NCBI GenBank assembly: GCA_913061235.1
Contig: CAJXTB010000018.1
Location: 1-64,000 of the forward strand
Direction: 5' to 3'
DNA from: an uncultured Pseudomonadota bacterium
GTDB taxonomy: Bacteria; Myxococcota_A; UBA796; GCA-2862545
DNA length: 64,000 nucleotides
Position 1 is the stretch's first letter; the number at the start of each line of letters is the position of its first letter. The notes under the pieces are model-generated. The model did no database searches, had not been told where the DNA came from, and saw nothing but the letters and a program-made list of their open reading frames with translations. This document shows, one piece after another, positions 52,310 through 60,903 of the stretch. A program made the position numbers and the translations under genes.

Positions 52310-52386
52310 TGGTTGCGGAGACAGGATTCGAACCTGTGGGCTTAGGCGTGTGAGCCTGGCAAGCGACCATTTCGCTCAGCCCCGCG
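52310..52386 (-). tRNA. tRNA-like gene with abnormal anticodon arm (nominal anticodon CAC)
   Basis: A 77-base minus-strand element ends in an encoded CCA and has a perfect T-arm (ACAGG, TTCGAAT, CCTGT). A D-arm (GAGC/GCTT with GG in the loop) is present. The acceptor pairs CGCGGGG with CTCCGCA, leaving a C1-A72 mismatch like initiator tRNAs. The anticodon arm does not fold normally: the only good stem is AGGC/GCCT with a 6-base loop TCACAC, or AGG/CCT with 8 bases. U33 placement gives anticodon CAC (Val, GTG). It may be a decayed tRNA or an unusual functional one. Identity is uncertain. Confidence 0.6.
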
Positions 52387-52450
52387 GTGATGTAGAAACC
52401 TTAATCGATGAGACCACAGCGTCAACCTCTAGGTCGATAATGCGATCTTG

Positions 52451-53314
52451 TCAGTGCTTGTTCGGCTTGCGAGCCTTAGGCGAATTCTTGCGAACACGTG
52501 CGTTCGGCTTCGGCTTGGCCTTCGCAAACCCCTTTCCAGACTTCTTCTTGCCCGCGCGGCTAGGCTTGCGCCCTTCCGCCAGATCCTTCAAGCGCTTCAC
52601 TTCCGCATGGGTCAGCCGGCGAACTTGGCCGCGCTCCATTCCACGAATGGTCAACGTGGCGAAGGTCTCACGACGCAGCTTACTGACCGGGTGACCGAGC
52701 TGGGCAAACAGCCGACGGATCAGGCGGTTTCGGCCTTCCGTGACGGTGATCTCAACCCAGGCATTCGCCTTGTCGGTGGAGTCCAAGACCCGAACCTTTG
52801 CTGGCTTCGTGCGTCCATCGTCTAAGAAGACACCATCTTGGATGGCCTTGATGTCGCGCTGATCAGGGGTCCGGTAGACCTTGACCATGTAGCGCTTTGG
52901 GACTTCGCGGGATGGGTGTGTCAGGGCGTGAGCCATGTCGCCATCGTTCGTCAGAAGAAGCGCCCCTTCCGTGTCAAAGTCGAGACGGCCGACGCTCTCG
53001 ACGCGCTCGTTGACGTTGACTAAATCGAAGACGCTCTTGCGGCCTTGGGGGTCACTTCGGGTGACGATGACGCCGCGCGGCTTGTACATCAAGTAGTAGA
53101 CAACGTCCGGTCTAGGTGGAAGTGGCTTTCGGTCGACTGTAACGGTATCAAAGGCAGGATTAACCACCACTGCAGGCGAGTCCAGCACGGTGCCGTTCAC
53201 CGCAACACGGCCGTCTTTGATCCAGGCTTCCGCGTCTCTGCGGGATGTCATGCCCCGTTCGGCGATGAGCTTCGCAACGCGCACGCTGCGCGAGTTGTCG
53301 GGTTTGTCTGTCAC
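52451..53314 (-). CDS. rluB: 23S rRNA pseudouridine synthase, RluB family
   Basis: A 287-residue enzyme. An N-terminal S4 RNA-binding domain (VRVAKLIAERGMTSRRDAEA to VNGTVLDSPA) is followed by the RsuA/RluB/RluE catalytic domain with the Asp motif VGRLDFDTEGALLLTNDG, then KRYMVKV and EGRNRLIRRLFAQLGHPVSKL. The C-terminal tail of about 35 residues is very basic (KKKSGKGFAKAKPKPNARVR), suited to rRNA binding. The start is GTG. It begins 5 bases after scpB, a linkage common in bacteria. Confidence 0.93.
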   Translation of the reverse strand: MTDKPDNSRSVRVAKLIAERGMTSRRDAEAWIKDGRVAVNGTVLDSPAVVVNPAFDTVTVDRKPLPPRPDVVYYLMYKPRGVIVTRSDPQGRKSVFDLVNVNERVESVGRLDFDTEGALLLTNDGDMAHALTHPSREVPKRYMVKVYRTPDQRDIKAIQDGVFLDDGRTKPAKVRVLDSTDKANAWVEITVTEGRNRLIRRLFAQLGHPVSKLRRETFATLTIRGMERGQVRRLTHAEVKRLKDLAEGRKPSRAGKKKSGKGFAKAKPKPNARVRKNSPKARKPNKH

Positions 53315-53319
53315 GTCTC

Positions 53320-53925
53320 TTACTCCGCGTCGAGCTCTTCTCGCTCGGCCAATGTCGGGAGGTCTCCTAGCCCTGTGAGTGAAAACGTCTCTAAGAAAGT
53401 GCGTGTAGTCGCGTATTGCAGCGGCTGACCAGGTTCATCTCGACGTCCCGCTACGCGAACCAAGCTACGTTCAATCAGCCCTTTCAGCACACCGCCTGAC
53501 CCCACACCACGCACGCCATCAATCTCTGCACGGGTGACAGGTTGGCGGTAGGCGACCACCGCAAGGGTCTCCAGCGCAGCCTTGGACAAGCGCAGCGGCG
53601 TGCCCCCCTTCAGACGCCGAACGGCATCCGCGTGCGCAGGCCCCGTTCGCATGCGCCATCCACCAGCCAAGCGGACCACTTCGACGCCACGTGACTCCGA
53701 TGCACAGCGACCCGCCAGCTCGTGGATGGCCCGCTCAATCGACATGGGATCCGGGTGGTCGAGTGCCGTCGCTAGCGTGCCGGAGCCCACCGGTTCATCG
53801 GCAGCGAACAGCAGAGCTTCAACCGCACTGATGAGGTGTTCGCCGTCATCCTGATCGTCTTCGGGCGTGTCTGCCCAAGGTGCGAGTCCTGGAAATGGGA
53901 CGACATCGCCACCATCCTTCGACAT
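53320..53925 (-). CDS. scpB: Condensin subunit ScpB
   Basis: A 201-residue protein with two winged-helix domains: LISAVEALLFAADEPV to AGGWRMRT, and SKAALETLAVVAYRQPVTRAEID to TTRTFLETFSL. The family phrase AYRQPVTRAEIDGVRG is diagnostic. ScpB dimers bind ScpA and regulate Smc ATPase. The ATG shares one base with the scpA stop (TGATG), so the pair is coupled. The partner Smc is encoded at 1659-6209. Confidence 0.95.
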   Translation of the reverse strand: MSKDGGDVVPFPGLAPWADTPEDDQDDGEHLISAVEALLFAADEPVGSGTLATALDHPDPMSIERAIHELAGRCASESRGVEVVRLAGGWRMRTGPAHADAVRRLKGGTPLRLSKAALETLAVVAYRQPVTRAEIDGVRGVGSGGVLKGLIERSLVRVAGRRDEPGQPLQYATTRTFLETFSLTGLGDLPTLAEREELDAE

Positions 53926-54704
53926 CAACCCACCGCTTCCTGGGCCACTTCACCGGAGACTTGCGACAGATCGGCGTCTGGGGCGACTAGGGCGATGACC
54001 GAAATGCGGCCCAAGTGCTCGGTCTGATGCACAGTGACCCACTGAAGACGTGCCATCTCGAGCACGCCAATGAACGTGACCACGCGATGGTCCGCACGGG
54101 TCAGCTGCCCCATGATGTCCCGAAGGTCCATCTGTCCGCCAATGCCGCCGAGCTGAAGCAGCACCTCACGACAACAGGTGATGACGTCCGTTCCGCTGTC
54201 CGGAATGACGTGTTGGTCATCCGGCTCTTCGTTCTGCTTCGCGAGCAGGTCATAGAACAAGTCGAGCAGGCCAAAGGCGTCGATCGGGCTGAACACCGGG
54301 CGGTCGACAGATGCGACAGGCTCCGGGTTGCGCACAAAGACGTCTCGGCCTTCCAAGATGTGCTGGTCCAGGTCGGTCGCGGCCAACTTGAAGCGCTCGT
54401 ACTCCTGCAGCTGCTTGGCCAACGACTCCCGCGGGTCCTCTTGGTCTTCGTCAGCGAGCAGCGTTGGCAACCGCGGTAGAAGTTCGAGGCTCTTGAGGTG
54501 CGTGAGGGTCGCTGCCATCACCAAGTAGTCACTGGCGACAGACAGATTGAGGTCCTTCATCTGCTCAAGGAACTCAAGATATGCATCCGCAATCTTGGCC
54601 ATTGGGACCGTGCGAATGTCTACGCCGTCCCGCTTGACCAAGTACAGCAACAGGTCGAGCGGGCCGTCAAAGACCTCGGTATGAATGGTCCAGGATGCGG
54701 TCAC
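53925..54704 (-). CDS. scpA: Condensin kleisin subunit ScpA
   Basis: A 259-residue kleisin that bridges the Smc heads. The N-terminal FDGPLDLLLYLVKRDGVDI, the VASDYLVMAATLTHLKSLELLP helix and the C-terminal winged helix ending in ALVAPDADL are all typical. The start is GTG with GAGG upstream. It begins 7 bases after the universal stress protein gene and is coupled to scpB. Confidence 0.95.
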   Translation of the reverse strand: MTASWTIHTEVFDGPLDLLLYLVKRDGVDIRTVPMAKIADAYLEFLEQMKDLNLSVASDYLVMAATLTHLKSLELLPRLPTLLADEDQEDPRESLAKQLQEYERFKLAATDLDQHILEGRDVFVRNPEPVASVDRPVFSPIDAFGLLDLFYDLLAKQNEEPDDQHVIPDSGTDVITCCREVLLQLGGIGGQMDLRDIMGQLTRADHRVVTFIGVLEMARLQWVTVHQTEHLGRISVIALVAPDADLSQVSGEVAQEAVG

Positions 54705-54711
54705 CGGAGCC

Positions 54712-55536
54712 TCAGTGCGTGATCAACAGGTTGAAGTCGTGGTTGGACAGGAGGTTCTCGTAGCCCCGTCCGAACAAAAAGTCGCGCAATGGGCTGTTTC
54801 CCGAGAAGCCGATGGCAACTGTATCAACGCCCTGCTCTTTGCCGTACTGCGAGATGGCCTGCGAGACGGACTCGCCTTGTAGAAGCGCCTTCTTCACCAC
54901 GAAACCGGGCAAATGCACCTCAACTCCGTCTAGCGGTGATGTGTCGCCAGAGACATCCCCCACGTACACCGCGTGCACGGACTCAATCGCTTCAGGCCCG
55001 AGGCGCCGAACCAATGCCAAGGTATGGGCAGCCGCCTCCGACCCATCGTACCCAACCAGAACGTTCCGAACGAGCTGTCCGCCGGGGCGAACGAGCAGAG
55101 CAGTACCCGAAACTCCTGCAACTACGTTGTGTGCGGTAGCCCCACCCTGTCCAGGGAAGCGCTCTTCCGTCTCACCGGTCTGACCCAACACAAGCAAGTC
55201 GGCATGGCTGGCGTGATGTTCCAAGCGCTCTTGCACGGCACCGTGGTCGAGAACCGTGCGGACTTCGACTCCGGCCGCCGTCCCGCGTGCCTTCACATCT
55301 GCCAGCAACAATCGGCCTACTTCGTCGTGTTGTTCGCCCAAGGCTTCTGAGACCACAGCCGGCTCAAAGCCTAGGCGGCCCGGCAGGTCCTTCAGCAAGT
55401 TGCCGGAGGGCTTGACGACGTTGACGACATGCACAGCCGTCAGCTCCACACCCGGTCGACGAGACGCTAGATCGATAGCAATCTCAGAGGCATTCCGGGA
55501 ACATTTCGACGGCCCCAAGGCCACGATGACTTTCAT
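54712..55536 (-). CDS. Tandem universal stress protein
   Basis: A 274-residue protein with two UspA-like domains. The first (KVIVALGPSKCSRNASEIAI to DLLVLGQTGETEERF) keeps a G-rich loop and ends in GTALLVRP. The second (NVLVGYDGSEAAAHTLALV to VAIGFSGNSPLRDFLFG) ends in NLLITH. Whether ATP is bound is unclear, since only partial GxGxS-like loops are seen. AAGGAGCG precedes the ATG at 55536. It lies just upstream of scpA-scpB-rluB on the same strand. Confidence 0.88.
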   Translation of the reverse strand: MKVIVALGPSKCSRNASEIAIDLASRRPGVELTAVHVVNVVKPSGNLLKDLPGRLGFEPAVVSEALGEQHDEVGRLLLADVKARGTAAGVEVRTVLDHGAVQERLEHHASHADLLVLGQTGETEERFPGQGGATAHNVVAGVSGTALLVRPGGQLVRNVLVGYDGSEAAAHTLALVRRLGPEAIESVHAVYVGDVSGDTSPLDGVEVHLPGFVVKKALLQGESVSQAISQYGKEQGVDTVAIGFSGNSPLRDFLFGRGYENLLSNHDFNLLITH

Positions 55537-55607
55537 GATGCGCTCCTTCACAGTACTTGTGGCTCAACTATCACACGGGGGGCCGCATTGCAGCGGCTCA
55601 ACCCCCG

Positions 55608-56666
55608 TCAGATGCGACGCAACGCCCGAACAGAGTCAATGCGATGTTGAGCGATAGCGATTGCGGCGCGTACGGGTGGAACACCGTCCGACGTGGCATG
55701 GGCAAACACGTCCAGGGTGGTCTGCTCAATGCGCTCGGCGCGAACCATGGCCGATTGCTGACCGTAGCGACGCACCTCACCGAACACGCTGATGATGCCT
55801 CCAGCGTTCACACAAAAATCAGGTGCAAACAGGATGTTTCGGCCCATTAGGTCCAGGCCATCCCGCTCATCATCGCCCAAGATGTTGTTGGCTGCACCAC
55901 ACACAATCGGCGCCTTCAACAGCGGGATTGTCTTGGGATTGATGACGCCACCAATGGCGCACGGAGCCAAGACGTCCACGTCAGCGCTGTAAAATGCGTC
56001 GGGCTCAACGGCCTTGGCACCAAACTCTGCGGCTGCAGAGCGCGCACGGTCCATGTTGATATCCGACAAGACCAACTCAGCGCCGGCATCAGCGAGGTGG
56101 CGAGCAAGCCCCATTCCAACGCTGCCCACGCCCTGAATTGCAACGCGCCGACCCTTCGGATCAGCGCTACCGAAGGTGTGCTGCAGACAGGCGCGCACAC
56201 CAAAGTAGGTTCCATAAGCGGTGACCGGACCGGGGTCTCCTGTGCCGCCGTCTAGGGGGTGTAGCCCTGAAACAAAGGCCGTCTCCTTGCGCACCCACTC
56301 CATCTCTACGGTCGTGGTGTTCATGTCTTCAGCGGTGATGTAGCGACCGCCAAGACCTTGAATATGACGCCCTAAAGCACGAAACCGGGCTTCACTGTTA
56401 TCGCTGCGGTCGCCAATAATGACGCACTTGCCGCCGCCGAGATCCAGGCCCGCCAGTGCCGACTTCCACGTCATGGCACGCGACAGGCGGAGCACGTCTT
56501 GGAGCGCCTCATCCGTGCTCGCGTATGGACGCACGCGGCAACCACCAAGTGACGGGCCGAGAGTCGTGTCGTGGATGGCGATGATGGCCTTCAAGCCGCT
56601 CGTTGGGTCGTGGCAAAACACAACCTGCTCGTGGCCCATTTCCTCAATCTGCTGAAGCGTATCCAT
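55608..56666 (-). CDS. Leucine (Glu/Leu/Phe/Val family) dehydrogenase
   Basis: A 352-residue NAD-dependent amino-acid dehydrogenase of the short (Leu/Phe/Val) type. The catalytic lysine lies in LDLGGGKCVI, with the substrate motif LGPSLGGCRVRPY, the NAD loop IQGVGSVGMGLARHL, then CAIGGVIN and the APDFCVNAGGII stretch. It would deaminate leucine, valine or isoleucine to the keto acids. GGAG lies before the ATG. A usp gene follows 71 bases downstream on the same strand. It fits the branched-chain acyl-CoA breakdown enzymes near the window end. Confidence 0.92.
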   Translation of the reverse strand: MDTLQQIEEMGHEQVVFCHDPTSGLKAIIAIHDTTLGPSLGGCRVRPYASTDEALQDVLRLSRAMTWKSALAGLDLGGGKCVIIGDRSDNSEARFRALGRHIQGLGGRYITAEDMNTTTVEMEWVRKETAFVSGLHPLDGGTGDPGPVTAYGTYFGVRACLQHTFGSADPKGRRVAIQGVGSVGMGLARHLADAGAELVLSDINMDRARSAAAEFGAKAVEPDAFYSADVDVLAPCAIGGVINPKTIPLLKAPIVCGAANNILGDDERDGLDLMGRNILFAPDFCVNAGGIISVFGEVRRYGQQSAMVRAERIEQTTLDVFAHATSDGVPPVRAAIAIAQHRIDSVRALRRI

Positions 56667-56728
56667 ACGTTCTCCGAACGGGCGAACGCACTATCGGACT
56701 GTCTTGCGACTTGCCGGTCAGGAACGAG

Positions 56729-57586
56729 TCACAGAGACTGCGGTTCGAACGGCCCTGCTAGTCCGGCCTCAACCCACGCTGCGGGCGCTCCGTCACATCG
56801 CCCATCTGCGGCGCAAAACCGGCAGGCATCACCTTTGACGAACCGCACCACGTTGGGAAAGAACAGCAGTGCATTCTCGCGCTGGTGATCGACATCAACG
56901 TACCAGCGGTTCGCACTTCGCCACAGTCGGTTCGGTTGTTCAAGGCGACACGCAGGCAGTCCCTTGATGCCTGCAGCGATGCCAGCGGCTGCAAGGGTCT
57001 CACAAGCCTCCTCGGCAACACGTGCCGCCAGTTCAGCAGGCGGAGGGGGGGCTCCTGTCAGCGGCCAAGTAAACACCACACGGTCCGGACGAACCTCCAC
57101 GAGGGCCTCGGCGAGCTCAACACAGCGCCTCACGCCGGCTTCATCCAAGGGAACGACTGCAGTGACGTGAGCCGAATGACTCGTCGCTAAGGCCTGTACT
57201 GCCGCCGTTTCCGAGCTCGCACGCACCGGAATGGCTACCGACGTCACGATGCCCGCAATGGGACTGCGAAGGAATGCCTGCGCCTCACCAGGAGCGAGGT
57301 GACGGGTGATGCGGTCAAACCCCATCTGTGGCGCGGCACACAAGCTGGCCATGAGACTTGGGTCAGCCGACACGCCAGCGCCGCTGACCACTAAGGCCGT
57401 GCAGCGGCGCTCTCGCCCCGCCCGTTCCGTGCTGAAGAAGGCAAGATTACTGGCCAACGCCTCTGCGGACATTGACGCTGTGGGGTGCGGTGCACCAGCT
57501 CCAATTCGTCCGTCAAAACGCTCGGTGATGCGCACTTGGAGCACACCAGGGGCCTCTACGGCGCCGTTCGCGGTGAAACGCAGCAC
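56729..57586 (-). CDS. Radical-SAM-like protein lacking the core cluster motif
   Basis: A 285-residue protein. Its middle resembles a radical SAM barrel (RCTALVVSGAGVSADPSLMA in place of the usual SGGEP strand; RPDRVVFTWPLTG). The expected CxxxCxxC that binds the 4Fe-4S/SAM cluster is absent. The C-terminus keeps a SPASM-like end: GDACRFCAADGRCDG, with three cysteines (C, C, C-x-G). I therefore infer a catalytically dead or altered relative. The start is GTG, 3 bases after the previous gene's stop, so the pair is coupled. Function is unknown. Confidence 0.6.
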   Translation of the reverse strand: MLRFTANGAVEAPGVLQVRITERFDGRIGAGAPHPTASMSAEALASNLAFFSTERAGRERRCTALVVSGAGVSADPSLMASLCAAPQMGFDRITRHLAPGEAQAFLRSPIAGIVTSVAIPVRASSETAAVQALATSHSAHVTAVVPLDEAGVRRCVELAEALVEVRPDRVVFTWPLTGAPPPPAELAARVAEEACETLAAAGIAAGIKGLPACRLEQPNRLWRSANRWYVDVDHQRENALLFFPNVVRFVKGDACRFCAADGRCDGAPAAWVEAGLAGPFEPQSL

Positions 57587-57589
57587 GCC

Positions 57590-58120
57590 CTAGCGCACCG
57601 AAACGCTGGTGCAGGCGTCTAGTTCCCACAGCACCTGAAAATCCGTCAAGGGAATCTGGCGGGCCTCATCGATGTCATTCCACGGGTTGGGGTCCATGGT
57701 GACAACCACGCTAGTGACGGTCTCGACAAGCAGCCAAACCGGACCAACCTGCCCGTTGAGGTTGCGCTCAACAATGCGGGCAAGCCACGGCAGCGGTCGT
57801 CCGAACTGACGTGAGCGAATGTGTTTGAGTCGCTCGGAGCGGTCACCCTCACCCAGATCGGTGTGAGTGGCCCCTGGGTACAGGGACGTAGCCACGGCAA
57901 CCACGGCGTCTGGTTCCGTTCCTTCAGGAAAACGGTCCGCAATGGCGCCTACCAGCACACTTGCGTCCCCCTCGCCAGACATCAATTCGGTGCAGGACAC
58001 GGCTATTGCCTCGTCTGAGCAAGCAACGCCGGCTGCATGCAGGGCTACGACCCAGGTCGCAAAGGTGAGATGAGCGGGGCTGTCTTGTGAGGTCGCTTGG
58101 GGCTGCACGGGGTTCTCCAT
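57590..58120 (-). CDS. Uncharacterised protein, partner of the radical-SAM-like gene
   Basis: A 176-residue soluble protein not recognised. It is helical at first (LTFATWVVALHAAGVACSDE) and alpha/beta later (WLLVETVTSVVVTMDPNPWN), with a Trp-rich end. The ATG has no clear ribosome site, while a TATAAT box lies 13 bases upstream, so the message may be leaderless. The next gene, for the radical-SAM-like protein, starts 3 bases after its stop. It is divergent from the sulfatase-like gene, with 27 bases between starts. Confidence 0.65.
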   Translation of the reverse strand: MENPVQPQATSQDSPAHLTFATWVVALHAAGVACSDEAIAVSCTELMSGEGDASVLVGAIADRFPEGTEPDAVVAVATSLYPGATHTDLGEGDRSERLKHIRSRQFGRPLPWLARIVERNLNGQVGPVWLLVETVTSVVVTMDPNPWNDIDEARQIPLTDFQVLWELDACTSVSVR

Positions 58121-58132
58121 CCGGTTTGAACG

Positions 58133-58138
58133 ATTATA
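58133..58138 (-). promoter_or_regulatory. Candidate -10 box (TATAAT)
   Basis: A perfect TATAAT on the minus strand lies 13 bases upstream of the ATG at 58120, which implies a transcript with almost no leader. No good -35 box is seen at the right distance. The 27-base gap to the divergent gene must hold both promoters. Confidence 0.3.
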
Positions 58139-58147
58139 GCCGGACGC

Positions 58148-60688
58148 ATGAATCGTCTCCCGCTACTGCTCGCACTCATTGGCTGTACGTCGTCTGGCGT
58201 TCCCGACCTGACGGTGCCGCAAGCCCCCGTGAGAGCGTTCACTGAAGCGAGCGGGCCAGGCACCCTACACCTGACGGCGAGTACAGCTCAGCTCACGCTG
58301 GCCCAGAGCAACATTCCGTCCGATAGCCCCTTGCAGTCCAGCTGGACTCTCGGCCCACTGGCCCCCAACCAAGCGCTTGGCGAAGGCTCCGACCGCTCGG
58401 ACTGGCTGTTTCCCCTGCCCTTTGGCATTGGGTCTGTCGATACACGCTTTCGTCCGGCGGGTATGACCGTCTTCATTGACGGCAATGAACAGCCCTTCGA
58501 TATGTCCCCACTCGCTCCCGGACACACGGGCTGGCGAGTCAAGGACGACGGCATCCTCATCGTGCTCTCGGAGCCACATGAGACCCTCACCATCTCGGTC
58601 GACTACTCCAGCCTTCACACGGCGCGGACACGACTCAACGCGGGCGTCAGCGGCCTATCCGATGTCGACTACGCGACCTATGAACGCACCTTTGAAGACG
58701 TCACCACACCGGGTGTGCTGCTCCCCGCTCCGTCCACCGCCACCTGGTCCATACACGTGCCTGCTGGAGGACGCTTTCGCGCCGAACCCTCTCGGCTGAG
58801 CTTTGCAGACACGGGGGACGGAAGCGACGGCGCAACGGTGACCCTTGAGGTCACCGCGAATGGAAACACCGCGACAGTCGCAACCCGAGCGCTTGGCGCT
58901 CCACAGCGTTGGTGGTCCGCCACCGTTGACGAGACCCGCCCATGGACAGCCGACCTGTCGCCGTGGGCCGGCCAAGATGTCGAGCTGACCCTTCGCACTG
59001 ACCCCGGAGGAAATCCCTACCAGGACTACGTCTTCATTGGCTCGCCCACCGTCTCTGGGCAGCCTGAGAGCGCCCCCCGACGCGTCATTGTTATTGCTGT
59101 CGATACCCTCCGCCCCGACCATCTAGGCTCCTACGGCTACCCCCGCGCCACCTCCCCCGAGCTCGACGCTCTCGCGGAGCAGTCGGTGGTCTTTGACCAC
59201 GCATGGGCACCAGCTCCACGAACCCGCCCGTCGTTCCGCTCCGCCTTCACCGGACGCGGCGCCCTGGAGGCCGTCGGCGCTGCCAACACCGCTGAAGCCT
59301 TTCAGGCAGCGGGCTTCGCAACCGGTGGCATCGTCGCCAACATTCACCTATCTCCGCGCTTCGGCTTCAACGCCGGCTTTGACCACTGGGCGCTGTCATC
59401 GTCCACGGATGCCGCGCCCCAGGTCGATGCCGCCTTGGCCTGGCTGACCGAGCATGAACACGAAGACAGCTTCTTGTTCCTACACCTGATGGACCCGCAC
59501 CTCTTCTACAACCCGCCCGAGCCGTACGACGCCCTGTTTGACGAGGTTGTAGACCCAACCTTGCCGGTTCGCTTCAATCGGTGGAAGGCGCTGGACTGGG
59601 TCGCAGACGGAAGCCTGACAGAGGTTCGAAAGGCCCACATCCAGGCGCTGTACGACGGCGAGATTGCCTACACGAGTTCCCAGGTCGGACGACTCTTGGA
59701 GAGCCTAGAGGCGCTGGGCCCCAACACAACCGTGGTGTTCCATACCGACCACGGAGAAGAGTTCTGGGAACACGGTGGGTTCGAACACAACCACGCGCTG
59801 TGGGATGAGGTGGTGCGTACAGCACTGTGGGTGCGCCCACCGCCATCGCTGACAGTGGACGCTCGCCGCCTGTCAGAGCCCGTCGCGAACATGGATATCG
59901 GCCCTACGTTGCTCGATATTGCTGGCCTCAGTGGCCCGGCCGTGGACGGTCGTTCTCTGCTTCCCCTAATGACCGACGCCGACGCCGGTGGCTGGCAGCG
60001 CGCCCTGCCAGTGGCCCACTTGATGTACGACGTCGAGCAATGGGGCGTGGTCTACGCGGGGCACAAGTACATCTTGCACACCACATCTGGTGAAGAGAGG
60101 CTGTACAACCTCGTCACGGACCCAGGTGAACTGACCGATATTGCCCCAACGTCCGAACTATCGAGCTTTCGCACAGCACTCGCCGACGCTCACAGAACGG
60201 ACGTCGGCCCCGGGTGGCGTATGGCGGTCGAGCTGTCCGGAAACGAGCCACTAGTGTGGGAGTTGCCGGCAGCGGCTCTCGACGCCTTTGTGATTGACCC
60301 CGAAGCAGGACGCACCTCCCGAGCTAACCAAGTCTGGGGGGAAACCCCATCAATCCAAGCGAGCGATGTTGGCGTTGTCAGCCTGTCAGACGACGGCAAG
60401 ACGCTCACCCTCGTTCCCGGCCACTACGGCGAAGGAATTGTGGCGGTGCGCTTCGCTGGCAGTGTGCCGGCTGGCGGCATTGGGCGTCGGGGGCAGACCC
60501 TTCTGACAACCTATGAAGGCACAACAGGTTGGCGTGCTCGTGGACCCACAAGTGTGGTGCGCATTGATCCAGGCACTGTCATCTTGCCGCCACCGAGCGA
60601 GGCAGAGAGAATGAACGCGCTGTCCGACCCAAGTAGCGCCGACCAAGCTCTGCTTGAGGCCCTCGGATACGTGGGAGGCGGACTGTAG
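58148..60688 (+). CDS. Sulfatase-like lipoprotein (alkaline phosphatase superfamily)
   Basis: An 846-residue lipoprotein (MNRLPLLLALIGC). The first about 310 residues are beta-sandwich domains. The enzyme domain begins VIVIAVDTLRPDHLGSYGYP, with metal aspartate, then APRTRPSFRSAFTGR at the nucleophile site and VVFHTDHGEEFWEHGGFEHN at the second metal site. The nucleophile position is Thr (TRPS), not the Cys or Ser that is changed to formylglycine in true sulfatases. It may therefore be a phosphotransferase or phosphodiesterase. The C-terminus (ALGYVGG) is common in this group. A terminator follows after about 165 bases. Confidence 0.85.
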   Translation: MNRLPLLLALIGCTSSGVPDLTVPQAPVRAFTEASGPGTLHLTASTAQLTLAQSNIPSDSPLQSSWTLGPLAPNQALGEGSDRSDWLFPLPFGIGSVDTRFRPAGMTVFIDGNEQPFDMSPLAPGHTGWRVKDDGILIVLSEPHETLTISVDYSSLHTARTRLNAGVSGLSDVDYATYERTFEDVTTPGVLLPAPSTATWSIHVPAGGRFRAEPSRLSFADTGDGSDGATVTLEVTANGNTATVATRALGAPQRWWSATVDETRPWTADLSPWAGQDVELTLRTDPGGNPYQDYVFIGSPTVSGQPESAPRRVIVIAVDTLRPDHLGSYGYPRATSPELDALAEQSVVFDHAWAPAPRTRPSFRSAFTGRGALEAVGAANTAEAFQAAGFATGGIVANIHLSPRFGFNAGFDHWALSSSTDAAPQVDAALAWLTEHEHEDSFLFLHLMDPHLFYNPPEPYDALFDEVVDPTLPVRFNRWKALDWVADGSLTEVRKAHIQALYDGEIAYTSSQVGRLLESLEALGPNTTVVFHTDHGEEFWEHGGFEHNHALWDEVVRTALWVRPPPSLTVDARRLSEPVANMDIGPTLLDIAGLSGPAVDGRSLLPLMTDADAGGWQRALPVAHLMYDVEQWGVVYAGHKYILHTTSGEERLYNLVTDPGELTDIAPTSELSSFRTALADAHRTDVGPGWRMAVELSGNEPLVWELPAAALDAFVIDPEAGRTSRANQVWGETPSIQASDVGVVSLSDDGKTLTLVPGHYGEGIVAVRFAGSVPAGGIGRRGQTLLTTYEGTTGWRARGPTSVVRIDPGTVILPPPSEAERMNALSDPSSADQALLEALGYVGGGL

Positions 60689-60855
60689 TACCCACAGGCG
60701 GTCCACAGGTATTCGCCCGTACACGAAAATATGCCGATTGGGTGTGGAAATCTTTCAGTGCGATCAGGCGTCGTGCCCAGCGAACCGCTGCAACGCAGCA
60801 AGTGATCCCTGTGGTTGACGGGCGGTCAGCAATCTCCTAGAAGAACCATCTCGCT

Positions 60856-60877
60856 GCCCAGTTGTGGGCTGTTTTTC
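60856..60877 (+). terminator. Rho-independent terminator
   Basis: GCCCA pairs with TGGGC around GTTG, followed by TGTTTTTCTT. It ends the transcript of the sulfatase-like gene and separates it from the ATPase gene. Confidence 0.7.
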
Positions 60878-60903
60878 TTCTCGCTGTTCGGGGTCGCTTG
60901 CAG

